NCBI GenBank assembly: GCA_052161605.1
Contig: CP197409.1
Length of the DNA: 64,000 bases
Direction: 5' to 3' (one strand)
Source of the DNA: JBKCUI01 sp052161605
GTDB lineage: Bacteria > Planctomycetota > Planctomycetia > Pirellulales > Pirellulaceae
A model generated the notes under the pieces. It was not told where the DNA came from. It saw nothing but the letters and a program-made list of their open reading frames with translations, and ran no database searches. Positions 24,442-32,416 of this stretch are shown here, one piece after another; positions within the stretch are counted from its first letter, which is position 1; every line of letters starts with the position of its first letter. The position numbers and the translations under genes are program-made.

Positions 24442-24899
24442 CGATACGAGTAACGATAACCTGTTCGCAGCGGGTGTTGGCCACGGACAAAAAACCGGAG
24501 GCTAACGCTCCTGCGTAATTGTGTCTCCATTATTTCTGAGGAATTCTACCTAATTCCGTTCGGTTTCGATTCGACGAGACCCGCGAGTTGCTGCTGCCCT
24601 AACAGAACCAAGCTGCGTCACCATCAGTAAAACTAAGGTTCAATCATGGATGAAAAGCTGACCTTCATTGTAGTCGTCACAACATAAGTCTTCCTCTCAT
24701 CTTCTCGCTGCAAGGGAACAGTATCCCAACGGAATCCGCCATACGCTGAATGGTTTTATTTTCGATTGGCCCCGACTCCATCTATAGAGAAAATACCCTA
24801 CGTTCCAATAGGTTACCTAGAACCCAATTGGGGCAGCATAGGATTTTCCAGGAACGTTTCTGTTCTTCCAGACGTAATCAAACAAGAGGAGATTGCACG
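24442..24899. other. Intergenic region with short inverted repeats, no gene seen
   Basis: 458 bases between the lipoprotein and the BON-like gene. It contains GGAGGCTAACGCTCC (24498-24512), which resembles short dispersed GCTAACGC-type repeats common in planctomycete intergenic DNA (recollection, not checked), and a perfect hairpin GGAATT-CTACCT-AATTCC (24540-24557). A 13-codon ATG frame at 24645 is too short to support. No convincing promoter was found. Confidence 0.35.
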
Positions 24900-25226
24900 A
24901 TGAGTCAATCTATGGTCGATAAGGAGCAAGAGCAGCGTGCCGAATATCGACACGACGAAGAGTGTAAACACCACTCAGATGGTCACGAGATGCTTGTGTC
25001 GGCTTTGTACCAATTTCAGTCCTGTCACTACTACCAGATTCGCTTGTTGAGTTGCGAAATTTTCGAGGGCATTCTGATAATTCGTGGTCAGGTTTGCTCC
25101 TACTATTTGAAACAACTTGCCCAGGAGAGACTTCGCCTACTGACTGGCATGGACCAGATCATGAATCAAATCGATGTGGTTTACGGTGCTTCGATGACGG
25201 TGGAAAAAGAAGAACACGGGGCGTGA
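24900..25226 (+). CDS. Small BON-domain-like protein
   Basis: 108 residues from ATG 24900, chosen because GAGGAG lies 8 bases upstream; a longer in-frame extension to 24750 has no ribosome binding site. An acidic, His-rich N-terminus (about 30 residues) precedes ALYQFQSCHYYQIRLLSCEI, GILIIRGQVCSYYLKQLAQE and INQIDVVYGASM-type strands. This resembles the alpha-beta BON fold found in stress and envelope proteins (OsmY, for example), as a single copy. There is no signal peptide, so it is probably cytoplasmic. The family assignment is by pattern only. Confidence 0.68.
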   Translation: MSQSMVDKEQEQRAEYRHDEECKHHSDGHEMLVSALYQFQSCHYYQIRLLSCEIFEGILIIRGQVCSYYLKQLAQERLRLLTGMDQIMNQIDVVYGASMTVEKEEHGA

Positions 25227-25359
25227 TTTCGAATTCGTCTTGGACAAACGAACGATCACATGTATTACTTGAGTAAAAACGACAGGGCAGAAGCAAGTCC
25301 AGCACGTAGTAATTTTCAGAAGAAATCGATAGCGAATCCCGCCATTCGTTTTTGGCCAT

Positions 25360-25444
25360 TAACCTGATGGTACCCCGATACCGAATAGGAACAATCTATC
25401 GGGGATCAAGTTCAGCGGCCAGGTTACGGAGGGGAGCCTCCCCT
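25360..25444 (+). promoter_or_regulatory. Nested inverted repeats upstream of the MpsC-like gene
   Basis: Outer arms TAACCTG (25360-25366) and CAGGTTA (25420-25426) enclose perfect inner arms CCCCGATA (25373-25380) and TATCGGGG (25397-25404). A further perfect hairpin AGGGGA-GCC-TCCCCT follows at 25430-25444. All three lie 54-138 bases before the start at 25498, with no T-run, so this looks like a structured leader or protein-binding site, not a terminator. Confidence 0.45.
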
Positions 25445-25497
25445 GTCCGACGGACTTTCAGCAACTGACAACACGTAGATTCGAAAGAAAACGCACT

Positions 25498-25974
25498 ATG
25501 CATACGGAAACCAGCAGCGAATCGCCCCCCTTCTCTCGACTCGCACCTGCACGCAATGGCACAATACGACCGGACCAGCTCACACAGAAACTACTGGAAA
25601 AAACGCAAGGCGAGATCGAAGCCGAGGTATGCGAGATCGCTCGGCGATTCTCGCTCGAGTATACAGGACGCGGCCCCAAGGACGTACGAGTGCATTTGGT
25701 AGATGAGCTTCTAGTTATTCGAATGTCGGGTGTATTGACCGTTGCAGAACAGCGTTTGGCTTCAACATCCTCCGATATAGACAAAAATGTTCTCCGGCAA
25801 TTTCGCAGGCAACTGGTTGAGATTGCCAAAAACGAACTCTATGCGATGGTCGGGTCGTGTACGGTCGTAAATGTAGTTTCTCTGCATCACGACCTTTGCA
25901 CAATCACGGGAGATGAAATCCTTGTTTTCACACTCGACGAACCCCCGATAACGAGGCCAATCAAAAGAAGGTGA
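25498..25974 (+). CDS. DUF2294/MpsC-like protein
   Basis: 158 residues. The C-terminal ~110 follow the DUF2294 (PF10057, now MpsC) pattern: GPKDVRVHLVDELLVIRMSG, VLTVAEQRLA, then a helix and VVNVVSLHHDLCTITGDEILVFTL. In staphylococci MpsC is part of a cation-translocating system that generates membrane potential; elsewhere the domain is found in stress and gas-vesicle loci and its role is unknown. No mpsA or mpsB is beside it here. The N-terminal ~40 residues are Ser/Pro-rich. It is convergent with the response regulator gene, only 19 bases away. Confidence 0.8.
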   Translation: MHTETSSESPPFSRLAPARNGTIRPDQLTQKLLEKTQGEIEAEVCEIARRFSLEYTGRGPKDVRVHLVDELLVIRMSGVLTVAEQRLASTSSDIDKNVLRQFRRQLVEIAKNELYAMVGSCTVVNVVSLHHDLCTITGDEILVFTLDEPPITRPIKRR

Positions 25975-25993
25975 TAGCTACCCAACAACTGGT

Positions 25994-26653
25994 TCAGCCA
26001 TCTTCTAAAACGGATTGAATCGCTTTGAGAGTTAATTCTGGTCCGCTTTTCAAACCCAATTTGCGCTTAATGTTCTCCCGATGGGTATCAATTGTGTGAG
26101 TGCTTAAGAACAGTTGCTCGGCGATCGCACCGGTAGACACTCCTGCACCAATCATCTTAAAAATCTCAAGCTCCCTATCGCTCAACAGATGAATGGGGTC
26201 TTGGGATTCGCAACGCTTTCCCAAAGCCTGCGACACTAATCGTTGCGTCAATTCTTCACTCGTATAGCGTTCCCCCTTGAGAACAGTGCGAATTGCTTCA
26301 ATTAATTTCTCATTCGATTCCTGTTTGTTGAGATATCCATGCGCGCCGGCCCTGAGGGCTCTTTCCGCATACAAAGATTCCTTAAAGGCCGAAACCACTA
26401 ACATCTTTGTGGAGGGAAGGTAGGCTTTGATTCGCTTAATCACCTCGATACCGTTTCCCTGCTTCAACGAAATATCGATAATCACTAAGCCAGGCTCGAG
26501 AGCCTTCACAAGTTCAAAAGCCTGATCTTCCGACACGGCTTCGCCACACACTTCTAGGTCTGGTTGCGTCGATATTCGCATACTAAGTCCATCTCGCATG
26601 ATTGGATGATCATCAACGATCAAAATCCTTGTAACACTTCGTAGTTTACTCAT
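25994..26653 (-). CDS. NarL/FixJ-type response regulator
   Basis: 219 residues from ATG 26653 (MSKLRSVTRILIVDDHP); a longer frame to 26683 exists. The receiver domain has the acidic pair (VDDHP), phosphoacceptor Asp60 (VIIDISL) and conserved Lys110. A LuxR-type helix-turn-helix follows (LSDRELEIFKMIGAG, STHTIDTHRENIKRKL). The start overlaps the stop of the histidine kinase gene by 4 bases (ATGA), giving a clear two-component pair: the HisKA_3-type kinase phosphorylates this regulator, which then binds DNA. Targets are unknown; neighbouring stress genes are the obvious candidates. Confidence 0.94.
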   Translation of the reverse strand: MSKLRSVTRILIVDDHPIMRDGLSMRISTQPDLEVCGEAVSEDQAFELVKALEPGLVIIDISLKQGNGIEVIKRIKAYLPSTKMLVVSAFKESLYAERALRAGAHGYLNKQESNEKLIEAIRTVLKGERYTSEELTQRLVSQALGKRCESQDPIHLLSDRELEIFKMIGAGVSTGAIAEQLFLSTHTIDTHRENIKRKLGLKSGPELTLKAIQSVLEDG

Positions 26654-29600
26654 AGTAATCCGTTCTCTGCTGGAATTGTACAACGAACCGTAGTGCCGGA
26701 CCCGATACGACTGCTAATCTGAAGTTCTCCGCCGATGATGCCCGCGCGGTACTCCATGATGCGAAGTCCTACTCCGACCCCGTCCGACAAAGGCTGCGGA
26801 ATGTGCTGCGTATCGAATCCCACTCCATCATCGCGGATTTCGAGAGCATTCATACCCTCCTGCTGCTTGAGAGCAATGAGAATCTCCGTAGCCTGACCAT
26901 GCTTGAGTGCATTGTTGAGGGATTCCTGTGCAATTCGATAGAGTTGTGTCGCGACCACGCTATTCGGAAAAACAACCGTACCCTCGGTCTCAAACCGACA
27001 ACGCACGCCTTGTTGCTCGTCGGTTGCTATGGCTAACTCGGTCAGTGCCGAATGAAGCCCACGGGCATCAATTTGTACTGGCATGATCCCATGCGATAAC
27101 TTCTGAACGTGTAAATTAGCTTCCTTCAAACCTTTGTTTAGTTTTTCGGTTGTCTTTACAAGTTGCTGGTAATCGGATTCCACTAGGTTCCACTCCACAC
27201 CACCTTGCACCTCGGCGCGTTTCGCATTTCCAAGACATTCGCCTAGGCTACCTGAAAACAAGGAAAGCCCAATAAGTTCTTGTTGCGTCCCATCATGGAG
27301 TTCTTGTCCGATACGACGTTGCTCCTCCGAAGCAATTTCCAAAATATGTGCTTGCAATTGCTTGCGATCCGAAATGTCACGCAAAATCCCGCAATAAAGA
27401 TCGAGGTGATCAATTCTCGTAATCGCTAGATCGATGGGCAACACGGTTCCATCGCTACAACGTGCAAACAACTCACAACGTTTGCCGATGCTTCGTGTCA
27501 TTTCGCTATTGTTTGTATCAGAACCCTCCGAATGCCCCGGACTCTCCAAAAAAGAGGGAATCAAAACCGAGAGATTCTTTCCTATAAGCTGGTCTGACTT
27601 ATGACGAAAAATTCTTTCTGTAGCTTCGTTCACCGTTTCAATTTTCCCCTTCGAATCAAACGTCAAAATAGCATCCATCGCTGTATTCAATATAGCTTTG
27701 AGACGCTCCGCGCTTTCGTATAGCTCCGCGAAGTGTTTGGCGTCTGCCTCTCGCTGAAGGGACTCCGCTCTTTTACGCTGTGTAATTTCGACAAAGGTGA
27801 TCACGACTCCATCTACGTCATGATCACCTGTTCTATAGGGTAGAATGCGGCGAAGGTAAAAGCGATTGTCGTCCGTTTCAATTTCCCGATCTAAAGTTGT
27901 CGGATGGATCAGAACTTCTTGGCACTCAGCCATCATTTGGTCATAAACGAATCTCGGAGCAATATCCCTTAGTGGTCGTCCAATATCCGTTGAGAGCAGA
28001 TTCAGTAACGACTTCGTAGACGGTGTGAATTTCTTAATGTTTAACTGTTTGTCGAGAAAGATAGTCGCGATCTCGGTGCTCGAAATCAAATTCAGCAAAT
28101 CATCGGTAGTCTTGTCTAATTCAGCAACCTTTTCCTGGAGTTCGCTGTTGACTGTACCTAACTCCTCGTTCAACGATTGAAGCTCCTCCTTGGATGTCTC
28201 CAATTCCTCATTCACCGATTGAAGCTCCTCGTTGATCGACATGATTTCTTCGTTCGAGGTTTTGAGTTCCTCATTCGAACTCTCCATCTCCTCGATCGTG
28301 CTGTATAATTCCTCGTCCTTTGATTTCAGCTCCAATTCGAGCTGCTGCACTATTCGAGAGTCCTCGGATTGAGAAAGCTCCATTTCCGCCAGCAAGGAAT
28401 TTTGGTTCATTCCTAGGGGATCCGATGGGTCCGTGCACTCTTGGTCCGAATGCGTGTCAAAAACCCCCGAATCATGGAAAAGGACAAGTAACAATCCATG
28501 AGCCTCTTTCGGTTCGGTAAGGGGACGGACTGTGATTGAGCACCGAAGATATCGCCCATTCCGCTTTACCTTTGCGTTTCCCTCAAACGAAATCTTCTGA
28601 TTACGCATGGCTTGATGGCAAACCGCTCGCAACTTGGTCCGTAAACCGGGTCTTGCCATCGCAAGCAAATCTTTTGTCAACTCGCCTCTAGGGAACTCAA
28701 GGTAATTTACTAAAGGTCCCGTGACGTAAAGTAATTCCAGATTCTGGTTTATCAACGCAGATGCAGGAGCGAATTCATTGAGAACGATCTGTTCGGTCAG
28801 TTCCTTGTAATTTTTTCGTTGGGGTGCAGAACCTACGTGATGTGGGAGCATTCTACGACGCTCTTCGGTCTTAGTTAATGGAAAGCTCACCAAATCCCGG
28901 CGCGCCGAACCGGTACGCCGGTAGACTCTCCAGGTTTTAGAAACAGTAGTAAAAATGTCGGTCGATCTGCCAATGGTCTCTGAGGGACCGAGCAAAAGGT
29001 ACCCGTCCGCCTCGAGAGCAAAGTGGAAAAGCGAAATAACTTTTTGTTGCATTTCCGATTCGAGATAGATCAACAAATTGCGGCAGCTAATTAAATCGAG
29101 TTTGGAAAACGGCGCGTCACCAATCAAATTCTGATTGGAGAATACAATCGAATCGCGAATCTGTTTGTTGATTTGATAACGATCTTCGTCAATCATTACA
29201 AAAAACTTATTTAGTCGTTCGGGCGAAACATCACTCACAACACTACTCGGATAGATTCCTGCACGTGCGACTTCTATCGCATCCGCATCAATGTCACTTG
29301 CAAAAATTTGAATTGCCATTGGGAGTTTTCGTTCTGCAACTCCTTCAAACAACAACATGGCTATGGAATAGGCCTCTTCCCCCGTGGCGCAACCTGGAAC
29401 CCAAACACGGATCGCCATATCCCCTTTTTGACGTGCGAGCAGATCAGGAATAATCTCGTTCTCCAGAATACGAAAGGCTTCTGGATCTCTAAAAAAAGCT
29501 GTAACACTGATCAATAAATCCCTGCACAGGGCGACAACTTCTTCGGGACGTTGCGCGAGATGATCCAAGTATGACGCGATACTCGAAATGTGTACCAGTC

Positions 29601-30447
29601 CCATCCTACGCTGTATCCGTCGCAGCACCATCGGTTTTCGATAGGGACGGAAATCATGTTTCATTTGTAAATGCAGTATGGCCAAGACTCGGTTGAGATA
29701 GTCCGACGAGGGGTCTGACACTGCAGAAGCTTCGTCGATATTCTTCAGAGTCGGAAGGTCTAAAAAGCTGATCAGTGCTGCGGGCATTTGCTCTGGCGGT
29801 AACACGCAGTCAACCACTCCGGTGTCGATCGCGCTCTTCGGCATCTGATCATATTCTGCAGACTCAGGTTCTTGCGCTATCACCATTCCACCAGCAAGTT
29901 TAATCTCGCGGACACCCAGTGCGCCGTGACTGCCAGTGCCCGACAAAACGATACCAATCGCCCGTTCGCCATGGTTCTGAGCAAGCGATCGGAGGAAAAA
30001 GTCAATCGAGGTTTGCCATCGACGGTCTTTGGGCGGTTGACTTAACTGCAGTCTCGCATCGGAAATAGCGAGAAAGCTCTGAGGCGGAATAATGTATACT
30101 CGATTCGTCAGAACAGACATCCCATGCTCTGCCTCGACGACCGGCATCGAAGTGTATTTGCTCAAAAGCTCCACCATTAAGCTGTCATGAGACGGGTCTA
30201 GGTGCGGAACCAAAACAAATGCCATACCGCTATCTGTAGGCATCGACAAGAAAAATTTCTTAAACGCGTCTAATCCACCCGCCGAAGCAACGATTCCTAC
30301 AATGGGGAATGGCTTGGGCATTTCACCATCCGTGTTTATCTTCCTGCTTTTAGGTTCTAGACTCTGCAATGCTTCGCTGTTTACGTTGAGAGGTGACTCG
30401 TCCTCGTTAGACCGACTCCCTGCCGAGAGATTAGAACTGTTTTTCAT
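26650..30447 (-). CDS. CheB-CheR-PAS-histidine kinase fusion protein
   Basis: 1265 residues. Order: CheB-type esterase (about 45-230), CheR methyltransferase (about 255-500; WVPGCATGEEAYSIAM), a PAS-like segment, a Glu-rich coiled coil (about 700-770; SSNEELKTSNEEIMSINEEL), two PAS domains, a HisKA_3 dimerisation helix with the phospho-His near residue 1050 (RRIGQELHDGTQQELIGL) and an HATPase domain (NALKHGQ, EIRDDGVGFD). No membrane segment is visible, so it is cytoplasmic. The CheB triad keeps Ser55 (ASAGG) and His82 (PHLDPSH), but the catalytic Asp (GxGxDG in the family) is His174 in GTGSHGALG. The response regulator follows with a 4-base overlap. Confidence 0.93.
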   Translation of the reverse strand: MKNSSNLSAGSRSNEDESPLNVNSEALQSLEPKSRKINTDGEMPKPFPIVGIVASAGGLDAFKKFFLSMPTDSGMAFVLVPHLDPSHDSLMVELLSKYTSMPVVEAEHGMSVLTNRVYIIPPQSFLAISDARLQLSQPPKDRRWQTSIDFFLRSLAQNHGERAIGIVLSGTGSHGALGVREIKLAGGMVIAQEPESAEYDQMPKSAIDTGVVDCVLPPEQMPAALISFLDLPTLKNIDEASAVSDPSSDYLNRVLAILHLQMKHDFRPYRKPMVLRRIQRRMGLVHISSIASYLDHLAQRPEEVVALCRDLLISVTAFFRDPEAFRILENEIIPDLLARQKGDMAIRVWVPGCATGEEAYSIAMLLFEGVAERKLPMAIQIFASDIDADAIEVARAGIYPSSVVSDVSPERLNKFFVMIDEDRYQINKQIRDSIVFSNQNLIGDAPFSKLDLISCRNLLIYLESEMQQKVISLFHFALEADGYLLLGPSETIGRSTDIFTTVSKTWRVYRRTGSARRDLVSFPLTKTEERRRMLPHHVGSAPQRKNYKELTEQIVLNEFAPASALINQNLELLYVTGPLVNYLEFPRGELTKDLLAMARPGLRTKLRAVCHQAMRNQKISFEGNAKVKRNGRYLRCSITVRPLTEPKEAHGLLLVLFHDSGVFDTHSDQECTDPSDPLGMNQNSLLAEMELSQSEDSRIVQQLELELKSKDEELYSTIEEMESSNEELKTSNEEIMSINEELQSVNEELETSKEELQSLNEELGTVNSELQEKVAELDKTTDDLLNLISSTEIATIFLDKQLNIKKFTPSTKSLLNLLSTDIGRPLRDIAPRFVYDQMMAECQEVLIHPTTLDREIETDDNRFYLRRILPYRTGDHDVDGVVITFVEITQRKRAESLQREADAKHFAELYESAERLKAILNTAMDAILTFDSKGKIETVNEATERIFRHKSDQLIGKNLSVLIPSFLESPGHSEGSDTNNSEMTRSIGKRCELFARCSDGTVLPIDLAITRIDHLDLYCGILRDISDRKQLQAHILEIASEEQRRIGQELHDGTQQELIGLSLFSGSLGECLGNAKRAEVQGGVEWNLVESDYQQLVKTTEKLNKGLKEANLHVQKLSHGIMPVQIDARGLHSALTELAIATDEQQGVRCRFETEGTVVFPNSVVATQLYRIAQESLNNALKHGQATEILIALKQQEGMNALEIRDDGVGFDTQHIPQPLSDGVGVGLRIMEYRAGIIGGELQISSRIGSGTTVRCTIPAENGLL

Positions 30448-30767
30448 GCAGAAGGACCGTTTATCCGTGGAAACTCACTAGATTCAATCTCAGGAAGATA
30501 CCATATAACCAAGATTCTTCTACGTTACCTTCCCCCGAATGGTGGAACTCACCATCCCAGGAGCGCTTGGGTGCTATGCGTCCTGTCTCCCACAAAGGAT
30601 CCGAACTAGCTCAATCCACCAGGATTCTTTCATACATCCTTCGATATTCGAGCCGATCGACGATTGTGATACTGGTCAGGACGGCAAATCAACCTGTTTT
30701 TTTTCAACGTCTTTCCAAGCGTGAAAACAGGAATGACTCCCATGCCGACAACATCAAGGGATTTGAT
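30448..30767. other. Divergent intergenic region
   Basis: 320 bases between the CheB-CheR kinase (minus) and the small gene at 30768 (plus). It holds a perfect hairpin ATGGTG-GAACT-CACCAT (30539-30555) and a weak CAGG/CCTG stem with an eight-T run (30677-30704) that could be a poor plus-strand terminator. No convincing promoter or gene can be named. Confidence 0.35.
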
Positions 30768-31043
30768 ATGAAGAAAAGCACAACGAAAGATGCTACAGCA
30801 GGGTGCTGCGATGGAAAGTTCGTCAAAGTGTCAGGCGAAAAGCTTATCTTCACCTGTGAAGAGGGTGAAGAGCATCAGTACTCGGTTGACAAAGAGACGA
30901 AGGTTATGCGTGACGGTAAGCCAACCAAGTTGGTGAACATCAAAAAGGGGGAAACAATCCGCATGACCATGTGTAATGACGAGAAAAGCAAGGTGAATCT
31001 CGTGGATTGTGGAGAACACATTCCCGATTTGGCACTCACCTAG
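30768..31043 (+). CDS. Small Cys-containing protein of unknown function
   Basis: 91 residues from ATG 30768, with AAGGG upstream; a longer frame to 30567 has no ribosome binding site. Sequence: MKKSTTKDATAGCCDGKFVK, then short beta strands (EKLIFTCEEGEEHQYSV, IKKGETIRMTMC) and VDCGEHIPDL. The composition suggests a small beta-barrel, cytoplasmic and without a signal peptide. Its four other cysteines (CC, FTC, TMC, VDC) hint at metal or redox chemistry but do not form a known motif. I do not recognise a characterised family. Confidence 0.6.
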   Translation: MKKSTTKDATAGCCDGKFVKVSGEKLIFTCEEGEEHQYSVDKETKVMRDGKPTKLVNIKKGETIRMTMCNDEKSKVNLVDCGEHIPDLALT

Positions 31044-31126
31044 TACTAGGACGAAATCGGAAGGGGATCAATCGGATTGTCCGAGCGACCCCAAACGTGA
31101 ATAAAAAAAACCTAAGGATAGAAAAA

Positions 31127-31870
31127 ATGAAAATCAATCAATTTGCAATGGCAGCACTCGTTACGATACCTTTCGGTGGAGTTGTCGTAGCTCAACAACC
31201 CCCAACCAGGGCCAACAATCCCCGAGATGTTCCAACTCAGAAAAACCGTTTATCTGCTCAGCAATCTAAAGAGCAGACTTTTGCGGATTACTTGGTGATA
31301 ACCAACAAAGAGCAAGTTGCGTTTTCACGCCTCGGACAGAAACACGCAACAAATGATGCGGTGAAAGCTTTTGCAAAGCTTTTGGAAAAGGATCATCAGG
31401 CGTGTGTGGACGAACTCAAAGGGTTTGCGTCCAAGGGGGCAACCGCGAGCCTCTCGGAGAGCTCCCGGACGACGCGACAAGAAAACGGTCGTTCGGAAAC
31501 GAATCCATTGTTAGCTGAAAACAGAGCAACAGATGTTACCGCTCTAAAGCCAAGTATCCCAAATTCAGAGGTGGATTTTCTGCAACTCTACCAAGAAATT
31601 TCGGAACAGTGTCTGAAGGATGGCGAGGAATGGCTAGGAAAACAGGAAGGGATCGAACTTGATAAATGCTTCATCGGTATGCAAATCGCAAAACATGCAG
31701 CGATGAAGTCCAGTCTCACCGTTCTCGATCGACACGCGACGGGCGACGTACAAGGAATGATTCGAAAAGGACTGAAGATGAATGCTGCCCATATGCAGGC
31801 AGCCGTCAAATTGATGGAAGATCTAGCAGCTAGCGACCCTACTAAGGTTGGCGTGCTCCCATCCAAGTAA
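31127..31870 (+). CDS. Exported DUF4142 protein
   Basis: 247 residues from ATG 31127; the open frame extends to 31007 but a signal peptide starts here (MKINQFAMAALVTIPFGGVVVAQ). The mature part shows the DUF4142 ferritin-like helical pattern: FADYLVITNKEQVAFSRLG, AFAKLLEKDHQACVDELKGFA and a C-terminal AHMQAAVKLMEDLA helix. A Ser/Thr-rich linker splits the two halves. DUF4142 proteins are exported, often stress-associated, and their ligand is unclear. A large terminator follows about 50 bases after the stop. Confidence 0.78.
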   Translation: MKINQFAMAALVTIPFGGVVVAQQPPTRANNPRDVPTQKNRLSAQQSKEQTFADYLVITNKEQVAFSRLGQKHATNDAVKAFAKLLEKDHQACVDELKGFASKGATASLSESSRTTRQENGRSETNPLLAENRATDVTALKPSIPNSEVDFLQLYQEISEQCLKDGEEWLGKQEGIELDKCFIGMQIAKHAAMKSSLTVLDRHATGDVQGMIRKGLKMNAAHMQAAVKLMEDLAASDPTKVGVLPSK

Positions 31871-31920
31871 GAGGCTCTGTTCGGTAATACCTGTGTCTCG
31901 CAGGAAACTATCGAAGAAAA

Positions 31921-31977
31921 CGAGTGTGCGAGAGGGAGCTTGAGAATCTCAGCTCCCTGTACTCGCACTCGTTTTTT
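31921..31977 (+). terminator. Large intrinsic terminator after the DUF4142 gene
   Basis: CGAGTG and CGAG (31921-31932) pair with CTCGCACTCG (31962-31971) apart from a TG bulge, continuing into AGGGAGCT/AGCTCCCT with an inner GAG/CTC loop, followed by six T residues (31972-31977). The whole region 31921-31971 folds back on itself, an unusually long terminator stem. Confidence 0.8.
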
Positions 31978-32013
31978 CCCTTCAAATCTTTCCTCCTAAG
32001 TGTGGCTCTTTCA

Positions 32014-32187
32014 ATGCTTCAGACCATTTTGATCGTCTTACTGATTTTATTCCTATTTGGTGGTATCGGAACTCTGCCCAGATGGTCGCATAGCCGTAAC
32101 TGGGGCTATGGTCCGAGCGGAGGATTAAGTCTTCTCAGCATCCTGGTTGTTGTGTTGCTGATTTTAGTACTCACAGGTCGTCTGTAG
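32014..32187 (+). CDS. DUF3309 small membrane protein
   Basis: 57 residues from ATG 32014: MLQTILIVLLILFLFG, the conserved LPRWSHSRNWGYGPSGGLS core, and a second hydrophobic helix ending in LTGRL. The WxHSRxWGYGPSGG core is diagnostic of DUF3309, a two-helix protein found beside stress genes in many bacteria, often with DUF1328. It begins just after the terminator at 31921-31977, so it must have its own promoter, which I could not identify. The ribosome binding site is weak. Confidence 0.82.
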   Translation: MLQTILIVLLILFLFGGIGTLPRWSHSRNWGYGPSGGLSLLSILVVVLLILVLTGRL

Positions 32188-32416
32188 GAATGCTCGTCGA
32201 AAAAAATCGGGCGCCTACATAACATCAGTGACTCTCGTCGGTAGGGTTGTAGGATCAACTAAGAGAACACTCAATTCGACCGATGGTCCTATCCGCCATC
32301 ACAGTTTCGTAGTCTGCTCGATATTCGCTTCTTGGTTCATTATCAATAATTGCAACCATAGAGGCTCCTGTCACACGACGCGGCAGAACTAAACTCATAC
32401 TCGTTGGAAATTGAAC

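Noticed and set aside
24645..24686. Thirteen-codon leader peptide frame
   Set aside because: Too short and without coding signal; no regulatory codon run.
30677..30704. CAGG/CCTG stem with eight T residues
   Set aside because: A four-base stem with a 12-base loop is too weak to call a terminator with confidence; mentioned only under the intergenic entry.
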